This document shows, in pieces, positions 9,974 to 20,767 of a stretch of DNA of 64,000 bases. A program made the translations under genes and the position numbers. The DNA is taken from the NCBI RefSeq assembly GCF_964204645.1, contig NC_134032.1, positions 2,816,916 to 2,880,915 on the forward strand. The letters run 5' to 3'. Origin of the DNA: Tubulanus polymorphus. Its lineage: Eukaryota; Nemertea; Palaeonemertea; Tubulaniformes; Tubulanidae. Each line of letters begins with the position of its first letter. Position 1 is the first letter of the stretch. The notes below the pieces were generated by a model. That model did not search any database, was not told where the DNA came from, and saw only the letters and a list, made by a program, of their open reading frames with translations.

Positions 9974-11217
9974 AGTGGGAGTTATATCAATCCTTCTAAG
10001 AATCATAGAATATCTAATGCTATTAAAGCAGAAAGATCACATCATATAATTACTCATAACCCTTCAAATATTAATCCCGATGAAACTTTATACGTTAGAA
10101 TTCCGAGATAAACACAAAATACTTTTTATGTTCCAAATAGTATTTATTCATCAGCCGATATAAAAGTAATCGATAATAATAATAATTATGTTGTTGATAA
10201 TGTTGGAAGATATTTGATTAAAAAATTAACAATAAACATTGGTCCAGAAACAGTTTTCTCATTAGATGATTATAATTTATTTATGCATAATAAAGATTTA
10301 TGGTTAACTAAAGAAAATAGAAATAACATGATATTTCAAGGCATTCAATCAGAAAACCAAAATAAATTAAGATCAAGAGCTAATGACGCAATAGTAACTC
10401 GTACCGCAGATAAATTGATAAAAAGTATATATGGAAGCAAATATAAAATTCCATTAGACTTTGAATTGATAAATAACAATGCACCTTTATATAAATACGC
10501 AATTCAAGAAGACGTTATATTCGAAATAACATTTGCTCCTGTTAATGAATTTGTAATATCTAGCGTTAATAAAGATATGAGTTATAAATTATCGAATATA
10601 TGTTTAGAATATGATACAGTAACTGATGAAAATATTGCAAGTATAATTCAAACTCAATACAATCAAGGATTTTCATTATTATATGATTATATTGATAAAT
10701 TTAAAACTGTAACTATTAATGCAAATGATGAAATTATTAATGAGAATATTAACTTCCCAAGAAGATCTATTAAAGGTATATTAATATTTTTACCATTGCA
10801 ACATATATTAATGGCGCAATAAATGTTGATAATTATTATAATCCTGAAATAACAAAAGTAGAAATAACTATCGAAGGAATAGCAAATAAAGTATTTTGTC
10901 AAGGAATGAGAATGATTGATCAATGGCCAGAAATTAGAAAACATTTTATGAATGAAAAAGTAAAATCATCTGAAAATTGTAATATTAATCAAATTGATTA
11001 TTATACCGGCAATAAATATGCATTATGGTTAGATTTTAGAACAACAGAGGATAATTCATTACATGGTTCTGGAAAAAAATTACAAAACACTAAAGATGGA
11101 ATACAATTATTCATGACAAAGAATAAAGGAATCAAAAATTTTAAAATGCACATTTATATTATATCTGACGCGCAATTAAATATTGTAAATTCTCAATTAA
11201 ATAGTGTTATGTATTAG
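9971..11217 (+). pseudogene. probable double jelly-roll major capsid protein, one stop and one frame break
   Basis: The gene is about 415 codons. A TAA at 10109-10111 breaks the N-terminal part, the frame then runs to about 10790 and shifts at a T-run (10787-10791), and the rest continues to TAG 11215-11217. Motifs include a YKIPLDFELI strand, YAIQEDVIFEITFAPVNEF, YKLSNICLEYDTV, NFPRRSIKGI, and a C-terminal part with YYTGNKYALWLDFRT and LHGSGKKL. This succession of beta strands and the size fit the capsid proteins of Polinton-like animal elements as I remember them. The start is at TAAATAAATG. The largest piece, 10214-10822, covers mainly the first barrel. The fold assignment would need structure prediction. 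Confidence 0.6.
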
Positions 11218-11249
11218 AATTTTAACTTTAATAAAAATATATATAATAA

Positions 11250-12109
11250 ATGGAAGGAGGTAAAGTATATAAACATATTCCATACATCGATACACATGAA
11301 AATAATGATGGTTTATATTATGTAATACCTTGTAATATAGCTTTGATATTTGATCCTATTTTCAAAATTTATAAAACTAAACTAATAGAAATAGATAATA
11401 ATAAAAGTGGTGTTGTTGATAATTTAAGTAATGTAATTGATAATAATGTAATACCTTCTACATCTAATAATGTAATACCTACTACATCTAATAATGTAAT
11501 ACCTACTATATATAATAATGTAATACCTACTACATCTAATAATGTAATAACTTCTACATCTAATAATGTAATACCTTCTACATCTAATAATGCAATAATA
11601 TTAAATGTTAGTGAAAATAGAAATTATTGTGATTATTGTAAAGGCGAATTTTCAAACGCTCCATCAAATTGGAATAAACATATGAATACAAATTCACATA
11701 TTACTAATGTTATAGAACGTGTTGGTAAAAAAGAATTTATAGAACACCCATTTAGATATGTTACAAAGTTTGTTTCAAATCAAAAAGTAAATGGTAAAGA
11801 ATTATATGAAGATTTATTATTAGCAACACCTAATTAGATTCAACCGATGCTATTAAATTAGAATCAAACATTGTAAATGAAATATTAGGAGCAAACACTA
11901 ATAAAGATAATAATGAAAATACAGGAAAGCGCATTGATAATAAAGATTCTATCAAACTTAAATCAGAAAATAGAGATATAGTTGAGATGACTAATAAGTA
12001 TATCAATAAACCAATTATTTATGAAGATACGGTAGAGCATTAGAATAAATTGTTAGGGTCTGATAGTGAAAGTGATTCAGAAATTGATTATCTAACACTC
12101 AAAAAGTAA
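11250..12109 (+). pseudogene. zinc-finger protein with 8-residue repeats, one frame break and one stop
   Basis: The start is at ATAATAAATG. The N-terminal 65 residues are globular; seven 8-residue repeats of the NNVIPTTS type follow (DNA period 24). Next is a C-x2-C-x13-H-x5-H finger (CDYC...HMNTNSH) of the U1/matrin-like class, then a basic segment. The frame shifts near 11835, continues with polar sequence, has a TAG at 12041-12043 and ends in an acidic tail (SDSESDSEIDY) with stop at 12107-12109. It is possibly a nucleic-acid-binding protein of the element. It is the last + strand gene and faces the - strand ATPase across a repeat array. Confidence 0.5.
11442..11600 (+). repeat. 24-bp coding tandem repeat
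   Basis: About seven copies of AATAATGTAATACC plus a 10-base variable end, in frame with the zinc-finger gene, so the copy number can change without a frame change. Confidence 0.75.
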
Positions 12110-12546
12110 TAAAGGTTGAAAATTGTAAAAAATAATAGTAAATAAAAAAGGGGGTTTTAAGTATTAAGGTATTTAATACATATCTAATACGTATCTAATA
12201 CGTATCTAATACGTATCTAATTCGTATCTAATACGTATTATTTGAAAATACCTTAAATTATATTTCTTTTTTAAATTTATATTGAAACCTCAGTAATAAT
12301 AAATAACCTTTATTATTTTCAAACTTATTCATATATTAGTTGAAAAAAATAAAAATAAATTGGTTGAAAATTGTATGAATAATATTTATTTTAAAAAAGG
12401 GGGTTTTAAGTATTAATGTATTTAATACGTATTTAATACGTATTTAATACGTATTAGATAGATATATAATTAATTATTTTATACATTTATATTCATATGG
12501 AAATTGTAAACTCAGTAATAATTTTGAACCTTTATTATTCTTTAAT
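12110..12546. repeat. duplicated repeat block between converging genes
   Basis: Two copies of a roughly 220-250 base module lie here. Each starts with GGTTGAAAATTGTA, has a G-run core AAAAAAGGGGGTTTTAAGTA at about 12145 and 12393, then tandem copies of TAATACGTATC (five or six in the first) or TTTAATACGTA (three in the second). Each module ends with CTCAGTAATAAT and a fragment similar to the end of the ATPase gene. There is no gene. It is a candidate control or replication region. Confidence 0.65.
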
Positions 12547-13078
12547 TTATTCATCATGTAATTCAGTAGGTATAATTTGATTTTCTTCCAATGATTGTTG
12601 CGTAGATTTTTTATCTTTGTTATAAAATAAAACTAGAAATCTTATATTCTCCCTAAAGTCTTTAACAATTGAATTATATTTTTGATTTAAAACCCATGTT
12701 GTTATCCCAAATGTCTCCCAGAGAAAGCTAGATAACATAACTCACTTTCTCTCACTTTTGAATCATTTGTAAATTTGCACAATCATCTATAATGAATAAT
12801 GTATTTGATCCTTTATAAGTATCAATTGCGATTTTAATACAATTATCTAAATTTTCTTTTACTGTTTTAGGATCTAATATAATAAACTTTTTCATCTTAA
12901 CTATATTTCTATTATATGTTTTATGCATTTCATAAGTAGGGCAGAATAATATTATGTTATCAAAATGATTCTTATAAATAGTTTCTAACAAATCTAATAT
13001 GAAATGTGTTTTACCACAATTGGTTACTCCAGTAACTAACATATTATGCGGTTCAAATATAAATAAATCTTTATTCAT
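12547..13078 (-). pseudogene. packaging ATPase, right copy, broken
   Basis: It is similar to the left ATPase in most residues (about four in five in the N-terminal half). Walker A GVTNCGKT and Walker B LFIIDD are present. Compared with the left copy there are indels near 12766 and 12718 that change frame twice, and a stop at 12547-12549 before the normal C-terminus; weak similarity to the lost end continues to about 12520. The start codon lies in AATAAATG and overlaps the end of the right integrase by eight bases. The two ATPases are diverged paralogues, not recent copies. Confidence 0.8.
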
Positions 13079-14180
13079 TTATTCTTTTAATTTTACTAGA
13101 TAAAATCCATTCATTAAATTTATCATCATATCCTTTATATTTCACCAAAGAATACTTTTTTCCTTTAAGAGTTTTTGTTTTCAATACTTTTTCTATTTTG
13201 TATTCTATTTCATCTGGATTTGGTACAAGTGATAATTCTTGTTCATAGAAATAACCTAATATTTCTTCATCTTTTAGATCTTCTAGTTTATAAACAAAAG
13301 GTTTAGTTAATATTATCTTTTTAATCTTGAATATTTCTTCAGTAAAATTAGGGGTATAACCTTTATAAAAGGTTTTTCTATATTTAGATATTCTAACGCG
13401 TTGTCCAATTTTAAATTTAGGTTCGCCGAAATCATGTGTAACAAACGCGCCATATAAATTATTCCAAACTATTTCTGAATTATCTTCTTTTCTAGCTTGT
13501 ATAGGTTTCATATTTATAGAACTATGTTTAGAATTATTATAACCTTTCACTAAATCATCTAACACATTGATATATTTATATGTTTCATTAGCAGTAAAAT
13601 ATTTCCACATTCTAGTTTTCAATGTTTTATTAAATCTTTCTATAATAGATGCTTTTTTATCTGAATGTGTTGAAAAATAATCTACATCGTTATCAGATAA
13701 TAGTTTTTTGAAATGTTTGTTCTAAAATTCCTTACCTTCATCAAATTGTATCTTATCTGGAAAAGCTTCTTTAAATATATTCTTAAAAGCATTTGTTACT
13801 ATTCCAGTTTTATTTTTGATTGGAATTGACCATGCGTATCTACTGAATATATCTATAACATTCAGTATCCAAAAATATCCTTTGTTGTATTCCTCTAAGT
13901 TCTTCATGTCAATTAAATCAGCTTGCCATTGTTGATCGATATATGAAACCATAACTTTTCTTGTTAAATAAGTTTTATCCATTTTCTTGTGGATTTGATA
14001 TGTTAGTTGATTTTGTAACCATAATCTTAGTTCACTATATTTTAAATCACCGTGTGGGTGCCGTACGGCACCATTTTCATTATCAGATTTAATTTTATTC
14101 CATAATTCTGAAACGTTAGAATATGATACTTCACTTTCTGGGTTATAATATAAATCTCTTAAATATTGTTCTTTTTTCAT
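13071..14180 (-). pseudogene. rve integrase with chromo-like C-terminus, right copy, one in-frame stop
   Basis: This copy shows the whole gene: N-terminal region (MKKEQYLRDLYYNPES), DDE core with WQADLID, FDEGKEF and IIERFNKTLK, and C-terminal KYSLVKYKGYDDKFNEW chromo-like part. A single TAG at 13722-13724 lies just after the second catalytic Asp; the frame is otherwise open for 370 codons. Unlike the other genes its ATG has no TAAATG context (AAGATG). Upstream of it the AT-rich sequence ends near 14217. It faces inward, mirroring the left integrase. Confidence 0.85.
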
Positions 14181-14217
14181 CTTATTTTAATCCATTAATA
14201 ATAATCTTGGTTTATTT

Positions 14218-14440
14218 TCAATGACGGAACGTTCTTAGTTTTGCCGCGCCTAAACGGACTTTTTAAGAAAGATTCGGCGTTTTCTTTTGTTTTAGCGAGC
14301 ATTCTGGTGTCCCCATATGCATAGCAGGTATTGTGGAATTGTACACGATTGTCCTGATCAGCCACACCGTACAAACCACTAGTTCACTGAACCGCATTTA
14401 TAACATCTCAAACCGATGCGCGGTATATGTTCTTATTTCA
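14218..14440. other. host DNA next to the element end
   Basis: Composition turns abruptly to normal. The stretch ends with TTCTTATTTCAG, a possible splice acceptor at 14430-14441. No target-site duplication can be checked, because the left end is outside the window. Confidence 0.4.
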
Positions 14441-15026
14441 GCTGATGCGAAGTCGTGCGACCAAATCTGCGCAAACTTTGTTATTTCTTCGATTTTGAGA
14501 AAGTTGATACCGAACGTGGAATCGTGTACGGAGAGGGAGCCAATATGACGGCGTATGATCATGAAAAGGGTACAACGTGAAACTCACACTGGTCGAAGGT
14601 GCTAATAACAGCCAAGCTGTAAACTCGACGATTAAGTATCTGAAATTGTATTTTGGAGACAGAAAGAAACCTATAAAGATAAAGAGCTACTCGATTTCTC
14701 TATTAGTCGGTGGATTTGGTGCCGGATCGGTTTACATGAAGAAACACTTGCTGTTGTATCACGGTGGACGTAAAGTTGAGTGTGGGAAATATCCGGAGAA
14801 AAAGATACTAGAGTATCGAATCGATGGTAATTTATTCAGCAAGGGGAATTGGGTTTCATTGAGATGCACAAACGGCGATTTGTACGTTAATCATGCGCGC
14901 ATGTCAATCCATCAAATTGTTAAGGCGCCGATGTACCAAAAGAAGGTTGGTTATCCAATTTTCCGCCATTTGTCACATACCAATTATGGCACTGTGGATA
15001 ACCTTACATTAAATGTTTGGTATTAA
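14441..15026 (+). pseudogene. decayed exon of an unidentified host protein
   Basis: After a possible splice acceptor, coding-like sequence appears in three frames in turn: an opening with ADAKSCDQICANF, then YFFDFEKVDTERGIVYGEG to about 14572, then VKLTLVEGANNSQ to the stop at 15024-15026. The last part is about 149 codons, beta-rich, with SLRCTNGDLYVNHARM and YGTVDNLTLNVWY, suggesting an extracellular beta-sandwich domain. At least two frame breaks would be needed, so this is a pseudogene or contains errors. The family is not recognised. Confidence 0.4.
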
Positions 15027-15056
15027 CGAACTCGAAGTAAATAAAGATCATCAAAG

Positions 15057-15250
15057 CACTACAGTACTTATATTTTATTATAATTATAATTATAATTATA
15101 ATCATTGTTATAATTATGATAATTATTATAATAAGTATAGTATAATTATTATAATAAGTATAATTATTATAATTATTATTAATATTATTAATAATCATTA
15201 ATTGTCACTAATTATTATTTATGCTATTATTATTATTTTTATTACCATTT
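15057..15250. repeat. AT-rich simple repeat (TATAAT/ATTATT)
   Basis: Runs of TATAAT, AATTAT and ATTATT. Open frames here on both strands are artefacts of the repeat. Confidence 0.85.
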
Positions 15251-15642
15251 TCATTACCGTTGCATGTATTATCATTGATATTGATTTAACTTTGTAAGCG
15301 ATAGTGTAGTTGGCATTGATCGAATTGTGTGAAATGCGCAGTACGTTTTCCGTGTGAGCATTTGTTTCGTTGGATCTCGGCCTAACAAAAAGAGAGATAT
15401 AAAAATAAAAATTGGAGCATAGTTTTTATCATATCATATAATATGAAAAGAGAACGAAAATTGTCCTTCAATATTTGAAACGACTACTAATTGTGTGTTT
15501 AATGTTTAGAATTTGCGGATGACGGGTTTCGATTATTAAATCTGTTCCTTGAGAAGAATAACGTTCACCTTTTCTAAATGTTAAAATGTAAGAATAATTT
15601 TCTAAACAAATAGGTTGTTATTTACGCTGGTTTCAGAAGAAA

Positions 15643-15797
15643 TATGATGGACCAACTGCTGCCAACAGCTGCAGCAGTAGCACCAGTAGCAGCATCAGCT
15701 GTAGAAGCAGCGGTAGCAGCAGCAGCATCAGCAGCTATATCAGCAGGAGCAGCAATAACAGCATTAGTAGCACCAGCAGCAGCTATAGATTATTGAA
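15643..15797 (+). repeat. degenerate GCA/GTA/GCT triplet tract with an Ala-rich frame
   Basis: Degenerate (GCA)n tract. One frame is open from ATG near 15643 to TGA near 15796 and would give about 50 residues, mostly Ala with Val and Ser. Coding is doubtful; this looks like an expanded triplet repeat. Confidence 0.45.
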
Positions 15798-16557
15798 TAA
15801 AAATCAGAAGACTCAAATGGCAACTAACATTCCGCCAAAACAACATGGGGAGGAAACGCATGCATCTAATCATTCGTCATACCGGCTACATTTATAACAC
15901 CATCTAAAATACGACAATATATTTGTTTTTTTTTTCGTCAACTTCAGCGAATTCACAGTAATTTACCATTTACTGCAACCATCGCAACTATCACTTTCAA
16001 CTGTAGCTACATCAACTGCAGCGAAAAGCAAAGATACGATTCTACTCCTCTCTACATGAATTCAGGTTTTGTTATTCAGATTGTATGAGCTTGAAGACAA
16101 ACTTCAGCTTCAAACACTGGAATCCTCTTAACGGCATCAAGGGCCATTTGTATTCAGTACTGTAATTCCCATTGTGTTCATTTCAGTAATTTTGTGGCTG
16201 TAGGGTCCGAATGAAGGATCCAGAAATCTTTCTTTACAGAAAAACACCCCTGGTGAGATCAACACTTTTCGAACCTAAAGGCCTACATTCTAATTCCTGA
16301 CAGTTTCTAGATTCTAAACGATTTAGTTTTTTTTGCTTTTGGCGATAAATTCAGGCAATCGTTTTTCAGAAATTTGGACAATGCGAGCTGTGAAGATGTG
16401 TTGGACCAATCAGACTCAAACATCTTGCACCTTTCCACTGCAAAATCGTTTTAAATGCAAAATGGGAGTGATAAATTTTATTATTCATATATAACATAAT
16501 CATAATCATAGAGGTGTCATTCAACACATTCAACTGAGAATTTCATCAGATGAGATC

Positions 16558-16804
16558 ATGAACGCAATCAACATTCTAGTGGTCGGTGTTTTCTGTCTCG
16601 TCGTCGCCGATGAGGTTTTCACCGAGTTCCGCATTCAACAATATACTCGACTGCCAGAATGTTTGATAGGCGACAAACACAGCGAGAAAAACTCACAAAA
16701 TTGGGCGAAAACAAACCACGTGATCGCAAACAGAAATGTACGTAGCGTCGTCGAGTGCGGAGCTAATTGTATTGAAACTGCTTTTTGCATTTTTGAGGCA
16801 AATG
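16558..16804 (+). CDS. first exon of a secreted cysteine-containing protein
   Basis: The ATG is followed by a clear signal peptide (MNAINILVVGVFCLVVADEV). Next comes a domain with LPECLIGDK and VVECGANCIETAFCIFEANG, a cysteine spacing like the start of PAN/apple domains in invertebrate secreted proteins. A good splice donor (ATG|GTAAAG) lies at 16804/16805; without splicing the frame closes at 16842. A TATATAA sequence about 70 bases upstream could be the promoter. No second exon could be found within the next kilobases, so the gene may be interrupted or continue in small exons that I missed. Confidence 0.45.
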
Positions 16805-17016
16805 GTAAAGCTCTACTGGAAAATCAATTGGCTGGATTTTAGCTTTTGTCTCCGTTACTTTAAACAAGGGGCCAGCTACAAACTGCGCAAGTAAAAATAA
16901 AGTTAAATAAGAGACTGAAAATTATTTTACAAATAAAACAATTTTAGAAACATTAATGTTCTTTAGAACGACGGTCCCTCAACCCTCGTTATAATTCCAC
17001 TTTATTATACGGTTTA

Positions 17017-17376
17017 TTGTTCAGTGTATTCTGTTTCAGCGAAACCTTTGTTGAAGTGGCCCGTAACCTTTTAACTGAGAAAATGAAAGTTTCTCTCGCT
17101 GCAGAAAGCAGTAAAGCTGTTTTAGACATAGCACATCGTATCGGATCGGGAAGTAAGTGCCCAAATAGTTATCCGCCTCGCAGCGGGCAAATTGAAGCTA
17201 TGACGTATAGCAAAAACCTAAAAGGTTCGAATTACTGCGAACGAGACCAACTACCCCTAAAAATGAATGATAGAGCAGCCGCCCAAATCAACGACTTCAA
17301 AGCGCTAAAAGACAATGAACAAAACCGTGTGAGAATGGTTCGAGATATGCTCATGCTGAATGGTGAAATCAAGTGA
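17017..17376 (+). pseudogene. L1-like retrotransposon ORF1 fragment
   Basis: About 119 codons with the pattern DIAHRIG...SKNLKGSNY...RVRMVRDMLMLNGE. This is the C-terminal half of the L1 ORF1/transposase_22 type RNA-binding protein (AHRIG, LKG, DKL-x-NG landmarks). The coiled-coil N-terminus is missing and no reverse transcriptase follows. A dead LINE remnant. Confidence 0.5.
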
Positions 17377-17504
17377 CCGGAGTTTCTCGCAACCCACTAA
17401 CGCCCGACATAGTGGATTTAGTTGAAATTCACGAAACATTAATTCAATCAAAAATAAAATCGATCGAAAATTGTGAGATTCGCGCTTGTACTATTCGTAC
17501 TGAA

Positions 17505-17785
17505 AAGGTTCACGAAATCATTCATTCTAAAAGCTCAGGTTTTTAGCGTTTAGTGGTTTGGAAGCAAATTCATCCCGATGTCGATATTTCGAATATCAGA
17601 CCAGGTCCATTTTAGACAAAAACCCACAATAAAGAGAAAAACTATCTGGTAGCCACTTGTCTATGGAAACCAACAGGTCCATTTTCCTTCGTTTGACATT
17701 CCGAGGAATATTCCTCCCGAAGTCGATATGAATATCAGACCTGAAGGTCAAATTCTCTTCGTTTGACCTTGGAAGGAATATTCAC
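17505..17785. repeat. dispersed repeat with GGAGGAATATTCC palindrome, locus 1
   Basis: Two to three degenerate units with CCGAGGAATATTCCTCCCG, TCGATATTTCGAATATCAGAC and GGTCAAATTCTCTTCG. Inverted relative to the array at 37735-37995. Confidence 0.65.
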
Positions 17786-20300
17786 AATCAATTTTTGTTG
17801 TTGATTAGAAAAAAATGTGGTGAACAATACGATTCGTTAGAAATCAGCGTTAGTAATTCGGTGGGAGATCTTGCATGTGTGACCCCCAGGTATACGTATA
17901 TCGGCAACCTCTTAGAGGGTATCAGGATCCCATCATCCCGCGCCGACATAATAGGGGCATCATTCCGCGGATTTCTCCAAAAATTCATCATACGTTCGAA
18001 TTAACAGAACGTGTTATTAAGGATAATGAAACGGAATGAGAGAAGTAAAGAAAACATATGGTTGTGTTTGGTATTTTTTAACATTATCAGATGAGATAGT
18101 TTTGCTCTATCCATGATCTAACGAGCTCGTTTCTAAAACTAAACAGTCTATTGGTGGTGCAGTAATTGAATGTATATATCGCAAACCGTTCTAAGATTTT
18201 TCGGATTAAAGTTGCTTTATAAACGTATCATTTTAGTGAGGACCGGTAGAATATCTTACTTCAAAAATGTTAGAATATTGCTTGAAGTTAGAATATATAC
18301 AGGGTCAGTACAGCGGTGCTGGCAGTGCATTTTACGGTGTCCGTTGAACCGCATTATGACAATATCTGTTTACATTGTGTCCTGTTATTGGGTTCGGTCT
18401 TTGAAATCATGTAATATTGTATTGTCAACCTGTTCTGAGGATTCATTCTTAACGCACGTTAAATTTACTATACACGCGCATTACGACCGGTCCTCAGGCG
18501 AGGTAAGGTGAGTTGAATCTTAAACGGGATTTCTTTAAAAATCTGAACCTTTTTTCGAATACGAATGACTAATCGGCAGTTCACATTTCGGGGATAAAGA
18601 CACCCTGTCCCGGGGGGGGGGTGGTCTCACTAGACTAGAGCATCAAACCTTTACGTACTTCTTACGCCTAATAGTTTGTGGGTCCATCTATATGGAAAAT
18701 GTCTATACTGCTGTTGTTGCTGAAAATACCCACGGAAATTATGCCCTGGGTAAAAGTTACCAGTCCTTAAAACTTTCAACAGATTTTAAATGGGTATAGT
18801 GTTCACAATAATCAGAATAGTTTAATGATTGTATCTACATGTACACTGTTAAATGCACACGTATTTACGGTTTAGTGAAATGTAGAATATCGCTTTTGGG
18901 ACGCGGTCCTATGTTTCACTGTGCCATTGTGTGTATTCGATGTCATATTTGATTTCCATGGTTTACACTGTTCATATTGCAGTGACATATTGATATTGTT
19001 GCTTGAATAAATCTGTAAGCATTTGTAACATCAAATTGTAGGAATCAATTCTGTTTCTGGTCTCTCTAGTCAAACACCACGATCCTATATACGTTTTATA
19101 TATTTTAGAGGCATTTGCGTTTTGGAATTTTAAGAGTAAGCTGGTTGTTGCTATGTTTAGCCGAGGCTCGGTGAGCAACTACTCTTTAAGCCTATTCAGG
19201 GAAGTTAGTCGACTTGCACTCTTAACAATGCCATTTTTAATTACAGTGTGTCACCTGTGATGTGTCATCTTGCCTATAGCTGAACTCAGTAATTAGTAAC
19301 CAATGGTACAGACATTTTTGAGTAATGGTTAGTGTGTTTGTGAAGGAGCCTCATTGCAGTTTTATACATTTCTTTCTCTTCAAGAACATCAAGAAGAACG
19401 ACGTAAATCATAACATCATAGATATTATGATTTTTTCTTTAACTGAAAGGTGAGTCTATTACTTAAGTATTTTGTTTCTATTTGACAAGGTCTATGTTTG
19501 GAAATAGGCCCAAAGTTTGTTCGTGTCAATCTTTCTATAAATACTATAATTAGGATGCCTTCTTATTAAAATATCTAAACGAAGAAAGTTCCTTCTCAAG
19601 GCCCTCGAACCATAGTTACCAGAAAATTAATCATCTCTGTATGATATTTAACCTATAACATAACCTTTTGTCATACTCTTATTCCGCAGTCGTCAGTAGA
19701 ATGCTTTCTGTAAAACTATTGTAAAACTATTTTTTCCCATCAAACCAGTTTGTACAACTGTGATGAGGAATAAATATATACTATACTATACTAGTATAAA
19801 TACTGTTGAATGCTGTAATATCGCATGATATACCCGATGAAACAACTAAACAATAGTCAGAGCTCGTCCTTTGAATTTGGATACTAGATTACGGCATATC
19901 TAAAAACCACCTCAGTAGGCCTAATTTGTAATATTATACGGCATTGTATAATATAGGGAAATAGCTAATCTTTTTTTTTTCTTTTAATAACTAATATTCA
20001 ATCATTGGATTCAAGTATACATAATATACAGGCGCTATATGTTTTTTTGGTCGATAAAAAGAATTCTTTTTAGAAATATTCTTCGGTAGAGTGTTGAGAT
20101 TTTTTTCTATGACCACAATTAACGATCAATCACATTTTTTTCAAATAATTATTAAGCACTGTTTTCAGAAACAAATATTTTACCCGGTGAAATTTACCAT
20201 ACATTTCATCAGTAAATACATTAAGAGCAGTAATGTTATGAAATGAACATGAAAAATTGCTCTTTTATGACGAAATGTAATCCTTTAATTTGTGTAGGTC
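17786..20300. other. no supported gene
   Basis: Normal-composition DNA with short random open frames on both strands (for example near 18170 and 18972), a G-run at about 18610 and T-runs near 19970. I see no domain, no splice-consistent exon chain and no RNA gene. Confidence 0.5.
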
Positions 20301-20322
20301 CGAAAAGTGACTTATATCCTGG

Positions 20323-20767
20323 TCACGGCACCATGTGGGATTTCTGGTGGCAACAATAGATTATCCACTGGTACCCTCGGCTCTCTTCCATATAGAAGAG
20401 AGAGAAAGACGATAACTTTGTCGCTTCGCTTGGTGCAACTCGATAAGCAAACAAGGCCGCTGGAATATAGACATCCCAATCATTTTGCCTTACATTAGCA
20501 GTGAGACGCGTTGCAAGGGTGGAATTGAATTTTTCCACTAGGCCATCGCATTGCGGTCTGTAACTGCTGATATGTGTCTGAGATTTTTTCAAATTCTCAC
20601 AGAGCACTTCCACGATTTCTGTCAGAAAATTGGCACCTCTGTCTGAATGCAGTACGCGAGGGCAACCATGGCGGCATACTATGTGGTCGAATAGTAAATC
20701 AGCCGTGGTTTCTGCGGTTATATTTGGTACGGCGAAAGCTTCGGGCCAACGAGTCGGTATCTGCTAA
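20323..20767 (-). pseudogene. Gypsy integrase, core fragment
   Basis: The frame contains PTRWPEAFAVP, HGCPRVLHSDRGANF (second catalytic Asp) and SSYRPQCDGLVEKFNSTLA (catalytic Glu region), the typical Ty3/Gypsy integrase core. The first catalytic Asp and the zinc-binding domain are gone, removed by the deletion that joins it to reverse transcriptase at about 20767. Confidence 0.75.

Larger units (their letters stand above)
1..14217. mobile_element. AT-rich integrated virus-like element (Polinton/Maverick type), left end outside the window
   Basis: The block is strikingly richer in A and T than the rest of the window, and its proteins are rich in Lys, Asn and Ile. The composition changes abruptly near 14217. 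It carries the hallmark set of an integrating dsDNA virus: retroviral-type integrase with a C-terminal chromo-like region, packaging ATPase, a capsid-like protein, a vertex-like protein and several small membrane proteins. Genes between 4643 and 12109 are all on the + strand and closely packed. Integrase plus ATPase occur at both ends in inverted orientation. No DNA polymerase B and no cysteine protease is visible inside the block, so they are lost, replaced or left of the window. Several of the gene families are ones I recall as unnamed proteins in animal genome assemblies; that is memory, not a search result. Confidence 0.8.

Noticed and set aside
12110-12546. CRISPR-like array
   Set aside because: Repeat units are contiguous without unique spacers, and the context is eukaryotic and viral.
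1-14217. Alternative genetic code with TAA/TAG read as an amino acid
   Set aside because: Intact genes of the element end in TAA or TAG at natural positions, often in the next start motif, and frame shifts also occur; ordinary decay explains the stops.
1-14217. Simple long terminal inverted repeats made of integrase plus ATPase
   Set aside because: The two arms are too diverged and differ in flanking repeats; they are reported as diverged paralogues instead.
15004-15201. Open frames on both strands of AT-rich sequence
   Set aside because: Low-complexity TATAAT repeat.
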